A stretch of 64,000 nt of DNA from NCBI GenBank assembly GCA_023512835.1, contig CM042089.1, positions 29,082,440 through 29,146,439 on the forward strand, given 5' to 3'. The position numbers were made by a program, and so were the translations under genes. This stretch comes from Taxillus chinensis. Its lineage: Eukaryota > Streptophyta > Magnoliopsida > Santalales > Loranthaceae. Shown piece after piece: positions 46,796 to 57,492 of this stretch. The stretch's first letter is position 1; each line of letters starts with the position of its first letter. Under the pieces are notes generated by a model, which was not told where the DNA came from, ran no database searches, and worked only from the letters and a program-made list of their open reading frames with translations.

Positions 46796-46844
<49 letters not shown>

Positions 46845-47918
46845 GTATTATTTGATGTGATAAATATGTATATACTATTATAACTATAATAAATATTGTT
46901 AGTTAATTATATAATACTGACTATTTTGATATAATATAAAATATATGGTGAGAGTGAGTTTTTATTTTTGATAGTATATATTTTATATTTGGGTTTAAAG
47001 TAATAAACAATATATCATTAATTATCTTAATTACATTAAGAGAAATAAGTTGGAGAAACACGACTTCTCAGACTATTGTATTGTTTATAACACAAGTAAT
47101 GTGATAACCATGAGTATCTAAAGTTTAATAACTCATGTTAAAAAGTTTATTCATAACTATTATATATATCATAAATGAATATTGTTTACTATGTTATCAT
47201 AAATTATTACTTATTGATTAGAATTTATATATGCATATATATATATATATATAAATATATATAACATAAGTAATATAATAATTATTGAGTATTTGAAGTT
47301 TAATAATTGACGTTGAAAAGTTTATCGATAACTATTATATATATTATGAATGAATATTATTTATTATATATACATAATTAGTATATATATTTAAAATCTA
47401 ATATAGAAATAATATTAGTAGCAAAATTAGTATTACTACTAATAAAAGTAATGAGTAAATATTTTATTTTAAAATAATATCACTCACAAAGTATATATAC
47501 TTATATTTAAATAAAAATAAACATTTATTAAAAGTAATAGTAATGTTTTAATATAAAATACAAGCATATAATATATAAGAAAGTGATATAATTTATAATT
47601 ATATAGTATATTAATATGAACTAATATATAACTTCAAAACTAATTTTGAATATAATTAATTTTTATTTTATATGAAAATATTAATAGTATATTTATTATT
47701 TATTAAAATATAAATATATATATATATATATATACTTTGTAATTATTATTATTTTTAAAATAAATCATACACTTTTTTTTTATTATTATCATTAATGATA
47801 ATAATAATAGTTATATATAAGTATATATATATATATATTTATTATATGTTATATTATAAGTATATAATATTAATTATATAAAAAAATAATTTTACTCTTT
47901 TTAAAATTATTTATACGT

Positions 47919-47964
<46 letters not shown>

Positions 47965-48700
47965 TACATAAGCATATGTAATAAAAACAATTTAGATTGA
48001 TGGTTAAGTGAGTTGTTGTAAAGGGAGAGGTCTTGGGTTCGATTCTCAATCCTGGCAATATTTTGCCAGGATGTTTAGTGCACAAGCGGGGCGATGGGGT
48101 GCGGGCTGGGGGCGACTGGGCTAGGCCAGACTTGCATGCGGGTGGGTTAGGCTTGCAGGTGGCCTTGGGCCATCAATTGTGGGGAGGGGAATCCCCGCCC
48201 CGCCCCGCCCCGTGGCCTGGCGGGACAGGGGGCAGGGACGGGGCATATTTACCCTACCGGGGATGGAGACGGGGCGACTAAAAACCCGCCCCGCCCTATT
48301 GCCACCCCTAACGTTATTGCATTAATGCATTTGAGAGCTAGAGAGAGAGCGCTTGAAACTTTAGTGATTTGGAGCGATTGGAGCTCGTGGAATGCAAAGA
48401 ATCATTCCAGGTTGGTGTTCATAGCACTCTATCCTTGATTATCTCCTTGGATATGCATGATTTGAACATGATTTCATGATGTTAGTATGAGCTGTAGGAA
48501 AATAGGGAAAACTAAAATTTGAGCATGAAACCTTGAATATTTAGGTTAGCCTCGAGTAGGGTGCCTCGAGCAGAGGTTTTATGTGTTGCTCGAGCCTAAG
48601 AGCATTGAGCGTCGAGCAGGAGCAACGACCGTTGAGTATGGGGCTAGAGCAGTTGGGTAGTTTTATTCTGTTGTTGTTGCCAGTGGTCCAAAAGCTTTAT
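45153..48700 (+). repeat. LTR-like repeat of the TGTAAAGA family, copy B, split by a hAT element
   Basis: Starts TGTAAAGATCC. It matches 51479-52330 closely over 45153-45518 (for example GTGAGCATTTTG, GGGCCCAATTC) and continues after the hAT insertion at 48319 with GAGAGAGAGCGCTTG and AATCATTCCAGG. The right end near 48700 is truncated against a copia fragment. The family is unclassified; no coding seen. Confidence 0.65.
45527..48310. mobile_element. hAT-type foldback element, 2784 bp, nearly entirely palindromic
   Basis: Exact 8-bp target duplication ACGTTATT (45519-45526 and 48311-48318). The ends are TAGGGATGGCAAT and, inverted, TAGGGGTGGCAAT, matching the hAT-like family whose TIR is TAGGGRTGGCAA. 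The left and right halves are inverted copies around about 46887, for example 46681-46745 with 47029-47093 and 45737-45780 with 48000-48050. The arms are about 1.3 kb. GC-rich ends (about 45540-45710 and 48070-48300) enclose a very AT-rich middle with (TA)n at 46802-46838. No transposase is encoded; the open frames in the GC-rich ends are not genes. Confidence 0.92.
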
Positions 48701-48719
48701 AACACATTTTTTAAGGGTA
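48319..48719 (+). repeat. Right part of LTR-like repeat copy B
   Basis: Continuation of copy B after the hAT insertion, with repeated GTCGAGCA and CTCGAGC motifs at about 48550-48640. The edge with the copia fragment is uncertain, near 48700. Confidence 0.5.
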
Positions 48720-49220
48720 CTAGATATTGGTGTTTGCTTGACATAGCTTGACATAGTACCAGTCTGGTTGGGATCGCATGAACTTGTCCTTAAAGACACA
48801 ACTACGATAGAATTCCCCGACATTCTTCAGATCGAGGATAAGCTTGACAAGTTATCTATAAATGCTTTCAAGTGACTCACTAGGCTTGTACATGAAGCTC
48901 TCGAACTCTTACTAGAGCATACATATGAGATTATTCTTTTGGGACTCGCTCCCTTCATAGAAAGTGCAGAGTTTGTCCTAGACTTCCTTAGTAATCGAAC
49001 AATATTAGACATCTATAGACATGTCCGGGTCCAAGGATGCATGAAGATAAGTTATTACTTTCTCTCCTACTTTGGTTAGGCCCTTTTCTTCAGCTGTTAT
49101 TTTAGGGAAGGTCTTTGGCCTTCTCATGTCATTCATTCTAATAATCATAGGAACTGGTGGCTCTTCATAGAGATAGGGGTATATCAGATGATCATGTACG
49201 ACCATGAATGTCCTCATGAG
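48720..49220 (-). pseudogene. Copia-type gag (UBN2-like) fragment
   Basis: On the minus strand, segments in two frames resemble copia gag. MRTFMVVHDHLIYPYLYEEP (from about 49217) looks like the N-terminal gag block. Near 48980-48830 the minus strand reads KEVWDKLCTFYEGSE and FESFMYKPSESLE in shifted frames, with stops. Pol is absent. It lies next to the 49453-50484 LTR with a minus-strand primer site between them, so it is the 5' part of a truncated minus-strand copia element. Confidence 0.6.
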
Positions 49221-49440
49221 AACCTTCCATTATTGGTAGAGTTCTCATGTGCATTTGGGAGGTTATCCCAGAGAGAATCTAGAACTTAAAACGTTCGTAA
49301 CAATAATATTGTTGTTAGCACTCGTGTTACCATTGGCATTGTTATTGAGCTTAGCATTAGTCGTGTTGTTATTGAGGATGTTGATTTCTTTTGTCATTGC
49401 TTTAAGAGTATGGGATCACTACTAAGAAGGTAGAACTTGC

Positions 49441-50484
49441 TCTGATATCACTTATTGGTCATAGAGAGTTTAGAGGGGTGTGAATTAGGCTCTTAGTAGA
49501 TTCTTTTTGCAACGATGACAGTAGTTGAGGATTGTAATAAGATATTAATGTAGAAGACAATCTCAACTAGTAGAAGTATACTATTTTATTATCAAAGATA
49601 ATTACAGCATCAAGAATGTAGATTTATGATGTTTACAACAAGCTATGATATACTACAAAAGATATCTCACTTAGTTACAGGAGTACTCTCTCTGGAATCT
49701 TTATAATTACGGATAGTTTGCACACGAAAATATTCTCTCAAGATATTTCTTTGAAAAAGCTATCTAACTCCTTTTTCTCCTTGAGCTCATATAGAAAGTT
49801 AATCTTAGCAACACCTCGGTAGTTGTTGTTCTAAGTCTCGAACAAGCTTATTTAGTCAATTTAGTCTTCTCATTGGTAAGACACACAACATTTATTTAAT
49901 ATATTGGAATTCGATCATGTATTAAATAAGTTGCAAAGTTCCAATGAACACGACTGCCTTCATCAGCGAATCTGAGTGATCCACGTGTTGATAACCGTTT
50001 GTTAAGGTGCATGCTTTTAGGGTGATATCGAGTGTGATACCGATAAAGGTAATTGGAATTAGGATTGTAAGATGCATCCCAAGCCTATGAATACCAAGTC
50101 TTGTTTGAGTATTGATGTTTCATGGTTATACCAAGACTTGGCCATATATTAAATCATGAAGGATATCAAATAAGAGGTTAGGTTATATACCGAGTCTTTG
50201 CTTTATACCAATTCTTTGATGGTCGTCCTGAGTTCTCTGTTTATATACCGAGCCTTATGGAAATCTAGAACTCATTTGATTTATACCAGAACAAGATTAT
50301 ATAATATGTTCTTAGTTGTCTTTCGAAATTCTCTTTCTGCTCTTTTAGTGAAATTTGAGAAATTAACACTTAAAAAAGTTTTTGTAATCTGATAGAAATA
50401 ACATAGCATAGTAACATCAACAAGTATAAGTCATGTAGGGTTTTCTGATGCATGTTTCAAATTCACATAGGGTTTGATCCAACA
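49441..50484 (-). repeat. Copia LTR (TGTTGGTC family) with adjacent primer site
   Basis: The plus strand reads TCTGATATCACT directly before TATTGGTC (49453), the reverse complement of a tRNA-iMet-type primer site meeting the LTR. The LTR ends GATCCAACA at 50484. It shows the family's degenerate internal repeats (ATACCAAGACTTGG). The element is on the minus strand, with its gag remnant at 48720-49220. Confidence 0.7.
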
Positions 50485-51478
50485 CTCATATTCTATATTC
50501 TCTCAAATTGACTCACTTCAAAAATTCTATGACAAAGCATTACGCTAACAACCTAATTTTTCAAGCCCAATGAGCTTTTTCCTTGTCCCAAATAGAACAA
50601 GCCCAAAATGAAGATGAATAATTCCAAATTATTTGATTCCAAAAGGTTTTTGCCTAGTGTCAGATTGCAATAGCCCAAATTGAGAAAGAATATTTCCATC
50701 AAGGTAAAAACTTCTACATCCTCATAAAAGTCGTTCAATTCCTTTAATATATAAAAATAAGGTGTGAAGGGATATATATATGTAGGAATTCCTGTCAATC
50801 GATAACCCACGTTTCAATATATATATATATATAAATCTCATTTTCTCTAAATTAACATTTTGCAGGATAATAGCCCTTTCCCAAGAAGAGCTTTTTGGTG
50901 GGAATATCTTTGTTGCACCAATAATATAATTATCTAATCATCTTTTCAAATGAAGCTTCAACCGTATATAGTTGGTCAGAATGAGTACATATTATTAGGC
51001 TCAAACAGTACCTGATGATCACTTATCAAATCCATTGATGGTTGTGGGTTTGTCAAAAATCCAACAAAGCACTTTGTGCAATATTATGTGTACTTAGCTA
51101 GAATGACTACATATTATCAAGTTTGAATGGTGCTTGCTAATCACTTATCAAATTCGTTCATGACTGTGGATTTTCTAAAAATCCAATAATGATCCTTTCC
51201 CAATGGAAATCCAAGATAAATCTCGAAAGGCGGCCCTTTCCTAGTGGCTCATTCCCCCAAAAATCCCATTTCCAAAGAAGGCTCGAAGCCCATGTTTAAA
51301 TTAGGGCCATTCCTAGTATCCCTTTGTAGATTCCTCCTCTCGTGGATATATAAAGAGGCCTCCTTTCCCCTTCTCCAAAAAACCTTATTCATTCTAAGAC
51401 TTTCATTTTAAAGTCTAAGTCTTCTCTTAAGCCCTCTTTCTCCCGCGAGGCTTGTTTGAGTGGTTGGTTCAGTGACTT
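50485..51478. other. Unclassified repetitive noncoding DNA
   Basis: No gene seen. Two diverged copies of an about 100-bp stretch (50976-51068 and 51098-51190) share ATCACTTATCAAAT and AAAAATCCAA. Near 51341 GGATATATAAAGAGGCCTC looks like an LTR TATA region. Possibly part of another LTR, unresolved. Confidence 0.4.
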
Positions 51479-53230
51479 TGTAAAGACTCGTATTTGGGTA
51501 GGGTTGAGAGATAGTCTTTCTCTGTTGCTAAAAACATCTGGACAATATTTTGTTTGTCAATGTGAGCATTTTGACTGTAATTGGGCCCAATTCCGGGTCG
51601 GCCCCCCGAGTGGCCTGATTGTTAACTTTTCGGGATTTATTGGTTGACCTTGTGTTTGAGCAGTCAATTGGGTTGGAAAATATATGGATAGTGATGCGCT
51701 CATCATTTTGAGCGTTTTGACTGTACTTGAGCTCAATTTGGAGTTCGTGACCTTGGGAGGTCAATTAATATTTTTGGGATTTATTAATAAAAGAAAATAC
51801 AAAAATATAAATAAGATGAGAGTAAGAGCTTCCACGTTATGTTTCAATTCGTGCGTTGGAGAGCTGAGAGAGAGAGAGAGAGAGAGAGAGAAGCTTGGAG
51901 CCTTCGCTTTGGGGCGTTTTAAGCTTGTTCGATCATCAAGAATCATTACAGGTAGGTGTTTCATTGATTCTTCACCCTTTTCTTGCTGTTTCATTGGATT
52001 AACATGTAAGAATTAGATGAAATCATAGAAATTCGTGATGTACCCTAGGAATTGGGGAAAAATGGAAATTGAGCATGAAACCTAGATTATTTAGGTTGTT
52101 TGGTAGCCTAATGTGGCTAGATGATGTTAGAAACCCTTAATAGGGATGAATTATTGCATAAAAATGGAGATTAAACGAGTATAATTGGGTTTTGGGATGA
52201 AATCGGGAGGAACACAGTCGGGAGCCTCGAGCATGTTGCTCGAGCTTATAGTGTCGAGCAACGTCGAGCAGAGCGTCGAGCAAGGTGTCTCAAGCAGGGT
52301 ATCTCGAGCAATTAGACAGTGCCGTTGCCAGGGTGCCTAGACCCATTTACATTGTAACCAATATGCCTCTCCAGATTTAAGTATGATACTTAAGTTATAA
52401 TGTAAAATCCCCAAAATCTCAGAAAAATCCAATTTTCCGTAGAGGTGAATTTTTGGAAAGTGGGTTAGACATCTCAGAAAAATCCCAAAAAATCATATTA
52501 TCATAGTTATGATATGAAGACCCAATGCCGGGACTTTTTATTTCAAGAAAACAACTCCTATGGGTATCTCCTTCCTTGGTCAAGGAATGATGATCGGTTT
52601 GTGAAGACCGGCTTCAATTATAAAGGGAGTATGGTAAACTTTAATGCCATATTGGTGTTGGTATGTTGGTTTGAGGAATTGGGGCTTGTGCTCTATGACT
52701 TGACGGGGCAGGCATATGCGCCGATGGCAGGCCTGTGTGGCACTGTGGCCGGGCATATAGCGCTGTGGTAGAGCTGAGTGCCCTGAGCTGGGATCCTGTT
52801 GAGGAACGTGTTGAGCCGTTGAGCTCGTGGAGCTAGGGTTGAGTGCCCTAAGCTGGGATCCTGTAGAGGATCGTGGACAAGCTGTCCTGTGTGGGTAGGA
52901 TGGCTCCTGATGGTTGAGTCCTTATGATTGTGCACACTACACAGTGCACGAGTACACAGAGCATGTAATATATGTTTGCATGATGTGGAGTATTGGGGTC
53001 ATCTACTAAGCTTGTCGCTCACCCCTACTTGCTGTTTACCTTTTTCAGGTGTGACCCGAGACTAATGGAGGATTTTCTTCCAAGAGAACGTGCTCACTAC
53101 TCTGATGTATGATACAGTATTATATTCTGTATTGTTGTGTATTGTATCCCGGACATGGGTTCGTGGACAGTTGTATTTGCATACTGTATGTTTGGGGTTT
53201 GACTCGAGTTGCCAACGGGGTGAGGAGTAG
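51479..53230 (+). repeat. LTR-like repeat of the TGTAAAGA family, copy A
   Basis: Begins TGTAAAGACTCG and is collinear with copy B. It contains a (GA)n run at 51866-51893. Further on are repeated TCGAGCA motifs (about 52228-52310) and a short tandem duplication (AGTGCCCTGAGCTGGGATCCTG and a near copy, about 52778 and 52842). The right end is not identified; no target duplication found. Confidence 0.55.
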
Positions 53231-54172
53231 GGAAATTTTACGTAGAATAAGGAGTGGGTTGTAATTTTAAAAAACCTCTCTAGAAATCAACTCTAAAGGA
53301 TAAGACTCTTGAGAAAGGAGAAGTTATTCTCCCCTCTTCCAAATATCCATGAAAAATGAGTTCTTCTCTTCTTTCCAAATATATTAGGTTTCCAAAGAAA
53401 ACCACTTCAAGAGGTTTTCACATATCCAAATGTTGCTTCTTCGTGAAACTCATTTGTATGAAAAGGATGCTTCTTGGAGCTCCACTATTGTAAATTTCCA
53501 AAGATTTATAATATTTCTAAAATTTATGTTATGTATCTCCAAATATTATTAATGAAATAAATTTTATTCATCTTTGGTCACTCTCTTTTTCCGTTCCCTT
53601 TTTATTATATATAAATACATATATACATATATATATTCTCTCACCCTCTCTCTCTCTCTCTCTCTCTCTAATATATACACACACACTTTTTCTTTTCTTT
53701 TTTAAAGTTTTATAATGTAAACCAATACAACGCCTATCAAATATGGTTCTTATTAATACAGGTTAAGAAACCGACACAACTTCAATCGTCGTAATCTTTT
53801 ATATATATATATATATATTGTATTATATTATTATTAATCCTTTTATTATTTACAATATTGTGTGTTTAATATTGTCGGTTTTATTTTATGATGTTATTAG
53901 ATTTATTATTTTCATAGTATTAATAGTCTTGTGTAGCCCACCACTATCATTATGTTATCCTTTACTTTTGCTTTTCTTTTTTAAAGAATTTTTTCTTTAT
54001 ATTTTAATCATGTTATGATTAGTTTGTTTTAGTTAAAGTCGCATGGTTTTCATCTCTGTCATTGTGTCTGTTTTATTTTTAACCTTTGAGTCACCATCCA
54101 CTACCATTGTGTCCCTATCGTGTGAAGTTATATTATATCACACTTTTCGATTGCTAGATTCCTTAAACATTA
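53231..54172. other. Noncoding DNA with microsatellites
   Basis: (CT)n at about 53648-53672, several (TA)n runs (53800-53818) and AT-rich DNA. No gene seen. The last 5 bases (CATTA) are the left target duplication of the next element. Confidence 0.5.
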
Positions 54173-56307
54173 TGTTGGTCTCGGAGAGCCTAGAGGGGGG
54201 ACGAATAGACTCTTTAAAAAACTCTTTTCGAACTTTCTGGCACAATATTTTCTGATTGAAAGAATAAATCAATGTGGAAAACAATCAAATAGTGGAAGTA
54301 TTTTGTATTATTATCAAAAAATAATTACAACAAAATCAAGAGCAGATTAAGCTGTTTGCAAGGCTTTTTATCTACTGAAGGATATCTCTCTTTATGCTTA
54401 TAGTAGCACTCTGAAACAAATACGCACACTCTATCAAGTATTACAATTTCTAAGCACGAGCGCATGTTCACCTTAAAATGCACTCTTATACACATATACA
54501 AGATTTATATTTATAGGCAATCCCTAAGACATTCTTGGAACTGGATTTTCCGATAATTGAGCTGTATTGATGATCCTATCGGAAAATACCTCTGCTTTTA
54601 TTGTTGCGGATGTGGAGCTCGAGATATTGGAAGTATGAGCGTATTGAATAGCTTTGTGTAATTCCAATTGCATTAGATATCGTGTCCACGCATTCAAGTG
54701 ATCAACGTGTAAAATGATATAAATGTCTTCAACGGATCTATCTTATATCGGGACACAGCAAGCTTAAATGCGCCAAACTGACATAACGAGTGAATAGAGC
54801 AATATCGTCTTATTCCATCGCAAGGTTCCTTACTCCGTATTAATGAAGAGCTTGGATTTCTTACTTCGTGTCAATGGTTGCTTACTCTATATCAATTGAG
54901 TGCTTGGATCCTTATGTTGGGATAATGCTATATAAAGCAACGTGTAATCCTAATTATATAAAGATTATTTCTTATTAATTGAAATATATTTTGTTTAAGT
55001 ATTTATTAGATTGCATTATTCTGCTTTTTTATGTGGCCGAGCATCATAACATCTCATTACTTATCAAAGTCTATTACTGGGTATGTGTAGGACACATACA
55101 ATAGATCCACTAATTAGACTAAGTATAAAATTGGTTCACAATCGGTGAATAGAGTTTGGGATGTTCTATTCTGATAAGATTATGGTGCGGACTATTTTCA
55201 TAGTGGGAGTGATCTAATCTAGGATCATTGTAAAAAGTTTACAAATAGATACATAACCTCCTACGTTGAACAGGAGCATGATAGAATAAGTTCTTTAACT
55301 AATATCCGTTGCATTATAATAATTATATTATTAAAAGAGTTTAAATAATATGTATTATTATTATTTAACTGAAGGGGCGTATGCGTAATAGCACAGGGGT
55401 AACCCTAAGTCTATAAATAGATACATAACCTCCTACGTTAAGGGTGCGTGTGCAATCGTTGATAGCTAAGAGAGAGAGAGGCAGGTAATGGCCAACCCTA
55501 GCAGAGGTGGTGTTCCTGTTCCTTGATCCAAGGGTGTCACAGCCCTGTACTCCTTGAGAAGGTGAATAGCAGAGAAGGCTATTTGGTGATTGAATCTAAG
55601 AGGCTGCGAGGACGATCAAAGGCAGATCGTGAGTTCGTTCTTGGAGGGAAAAGAAGAGGGTTTTAGCTTTACCATTCTTCAGGTTGGTTTCTTCTTTTCG
55701 CTCTTCGCTAAATTAAATTAATTGATTCATGTTTAGATCTTAGTGTTTGTCTGCTGGAATAAAAAATTTTAAAATCCGTTTCTGCTGCAGTTAATCGTTA
55801 ACCCTATTCGAGTATTCCAACACCTTATTCCGTTGCAAGGTTCCTTACTATGTGTTAATGAAGTGCTTGGATATCTTATTCCGCAGCAAGGTTCCTTACT
55901 CTGTGTTTCTTGAACACTCGGAATCCTTATTCAGTGTCAGCGCTTCCTTACTCTGTATAAGTACATAGCTTGGATGCTTACTTTGCATCTTTTCTTCCTT
56001 ACTCCGTACGAAAAAAAGCCTCGGATTCTTATTTCGCGCAAATATAATACTCGAATCCTTACTCCGCGTCTTCTTGTCTTTAGTTCGCGTGAGTGGAAGA
56101 CTTAGATCCTTATTCCGCATCAACACTCTCTTACTTCGCGCTATTATTCCTTACTCCGTATCTTGTGTTAACTTAGTTATTTGCCAAGTCACTTGTCGTC
56201 GCTCTCATTGGTCTGTATTATGATTATGTATCCTGTTCTTGAAAAATCTCAAATCAAATTACATAGAATTTTATCTGCATCATCCAAATTTTGGGTTCAA
56301 TCCAACA
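54173..56307. mobile_element. Solo LTR, TGTTGGTC family, with a nested solo LTR
   Basis: Begins TGTTGGTCTC, ends TCCAACA, flanked by CATTA on both sides (54168-54172 and 56308-56312). Without the nested element it is about 1.22 kb. It contains TTCCTTACTCCGTAT-type repeats. It is a diverged sibling of 27731-29022. Confidence 0.9.
54915..55822. mobile_element. Nested solo LTR of another family, 908 bp
   Basis: Begins TGTTGGGATAATGC, ends TATTCCAACA, flanked by CCTTA on both sides (54910-54914 and 55823-55827). No coding. The GAGAGAGAGAGGC stretch and the purine-rich downstream part look like an R region. Confidence 0.88.
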
Positions 56308-57492
56308 CATTAGCATAATTATCTGAAGTTACGTCTGAAAGTCAAGTAGAAATGTTAATTATAAACTGTTTTCAACTATTACTAACTGTTTTCTCTTTTT
56401 AAAATTTAAACTTAATTTTGTAGGGAGAGACTCAAGTAATTTTTTATTTTTATTTTTATTTTACTTTTTCTTTATTTATTATTTGAGCTTACTAAATATT
56501 ATTTTTAATTATTTTGTTTGAAATTTAAAAAATATATATACTTTTTAAAATATATTTTCTTTCTTACCAAATAAAAATTATTTTTAAATTACAATTTAAT
56601 AAAAACTCTCAAAAAAATTTAAAAAAAAAAACAAAATATAAAACTAAGCTCATACTAAATAGCCCTAGGCTTTAGGAGTAAGTCTTCTATTGGTATCATA
56701 GCCTACATACCAATAGATAAATCCTGCCAATCATAAAAGTATCTTTTGAATCTCAGGATCCTCAATTAGGAATTTAGGATACCTACCCTTTGAATTATTT
56801 CAAATACTACCGTATTTTGTTAATAATGACCGTAACAAAATACTTTACTCATCATTTTATAAATTATAAAATATTTTATTAATATTAATATTTTATTTAT
56901 AAAATAATGAACTTTGTTAAATTCTAATATTAAAGACTTTAACATTTTACCTAAAGTAATTAATCTTTATTATAATATTTTAAATAATTTATTTTACTTT
57001 ATAAAATATTTTTGTTACATAATATTATTTTTATTTTTCAATAATATTAAAATTTTATTAATTAATATAAATAAAGAAAATCATCAAATAACTTGAAATC
57101 CAGTGACCAGCTGAATCTAAAATAAAAAAACAATAATTTGAATTGAATTGAGTGTTTAATGGTATTTGGACCATTTGCAACCCTAAATACGATATTGATA
57201 GCCAACCGAATTTAGAGCATACATTGCAGAAGAAGAAAGCTCTACATATGCAGATGTCTGTGGCACCCCCCCTAACCTGTCATCCCATAGCTTCAAGCCC
57301 CAACTAGGGAGGGAGGACCACGTCCGACGTTCCTAACATAATGCTTTAATAGCACATCATCAGTGCTTGCTAGAGGCACGAAAAGGTACCTTGACCACCA
57401 AATTTGCCATGCGAACCCTTTAAAAGCATGCCTCCACCTCAAGAGCTCCCCACAGAGGTCACCCCATGACATGGGATAGCCACCAATACCGC
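56308..57492. other. Intergenic region before the second PPR copy
   Basis: AT-rich DNA, then from about 57250 a GC-richer segment (GGCACCCCCCCTAACCTG...) with no recognised feature. The duplicated block starts near 57493. Confidence 0.5.

Noticed and set aside
48000..48050. A tRNA gene in the hAT arm
   Set aside because: Only A- and B-box-like strings; no cloverleaf or acceptor stem could be drawn. Kept only as a finding.
52514..52935. Open frames of 80-85 aa in LTR-like repeat copy A
   Set aside because: No domain, overlapping on both strands, and the region is part of a repeat family with a short tandem duplication.
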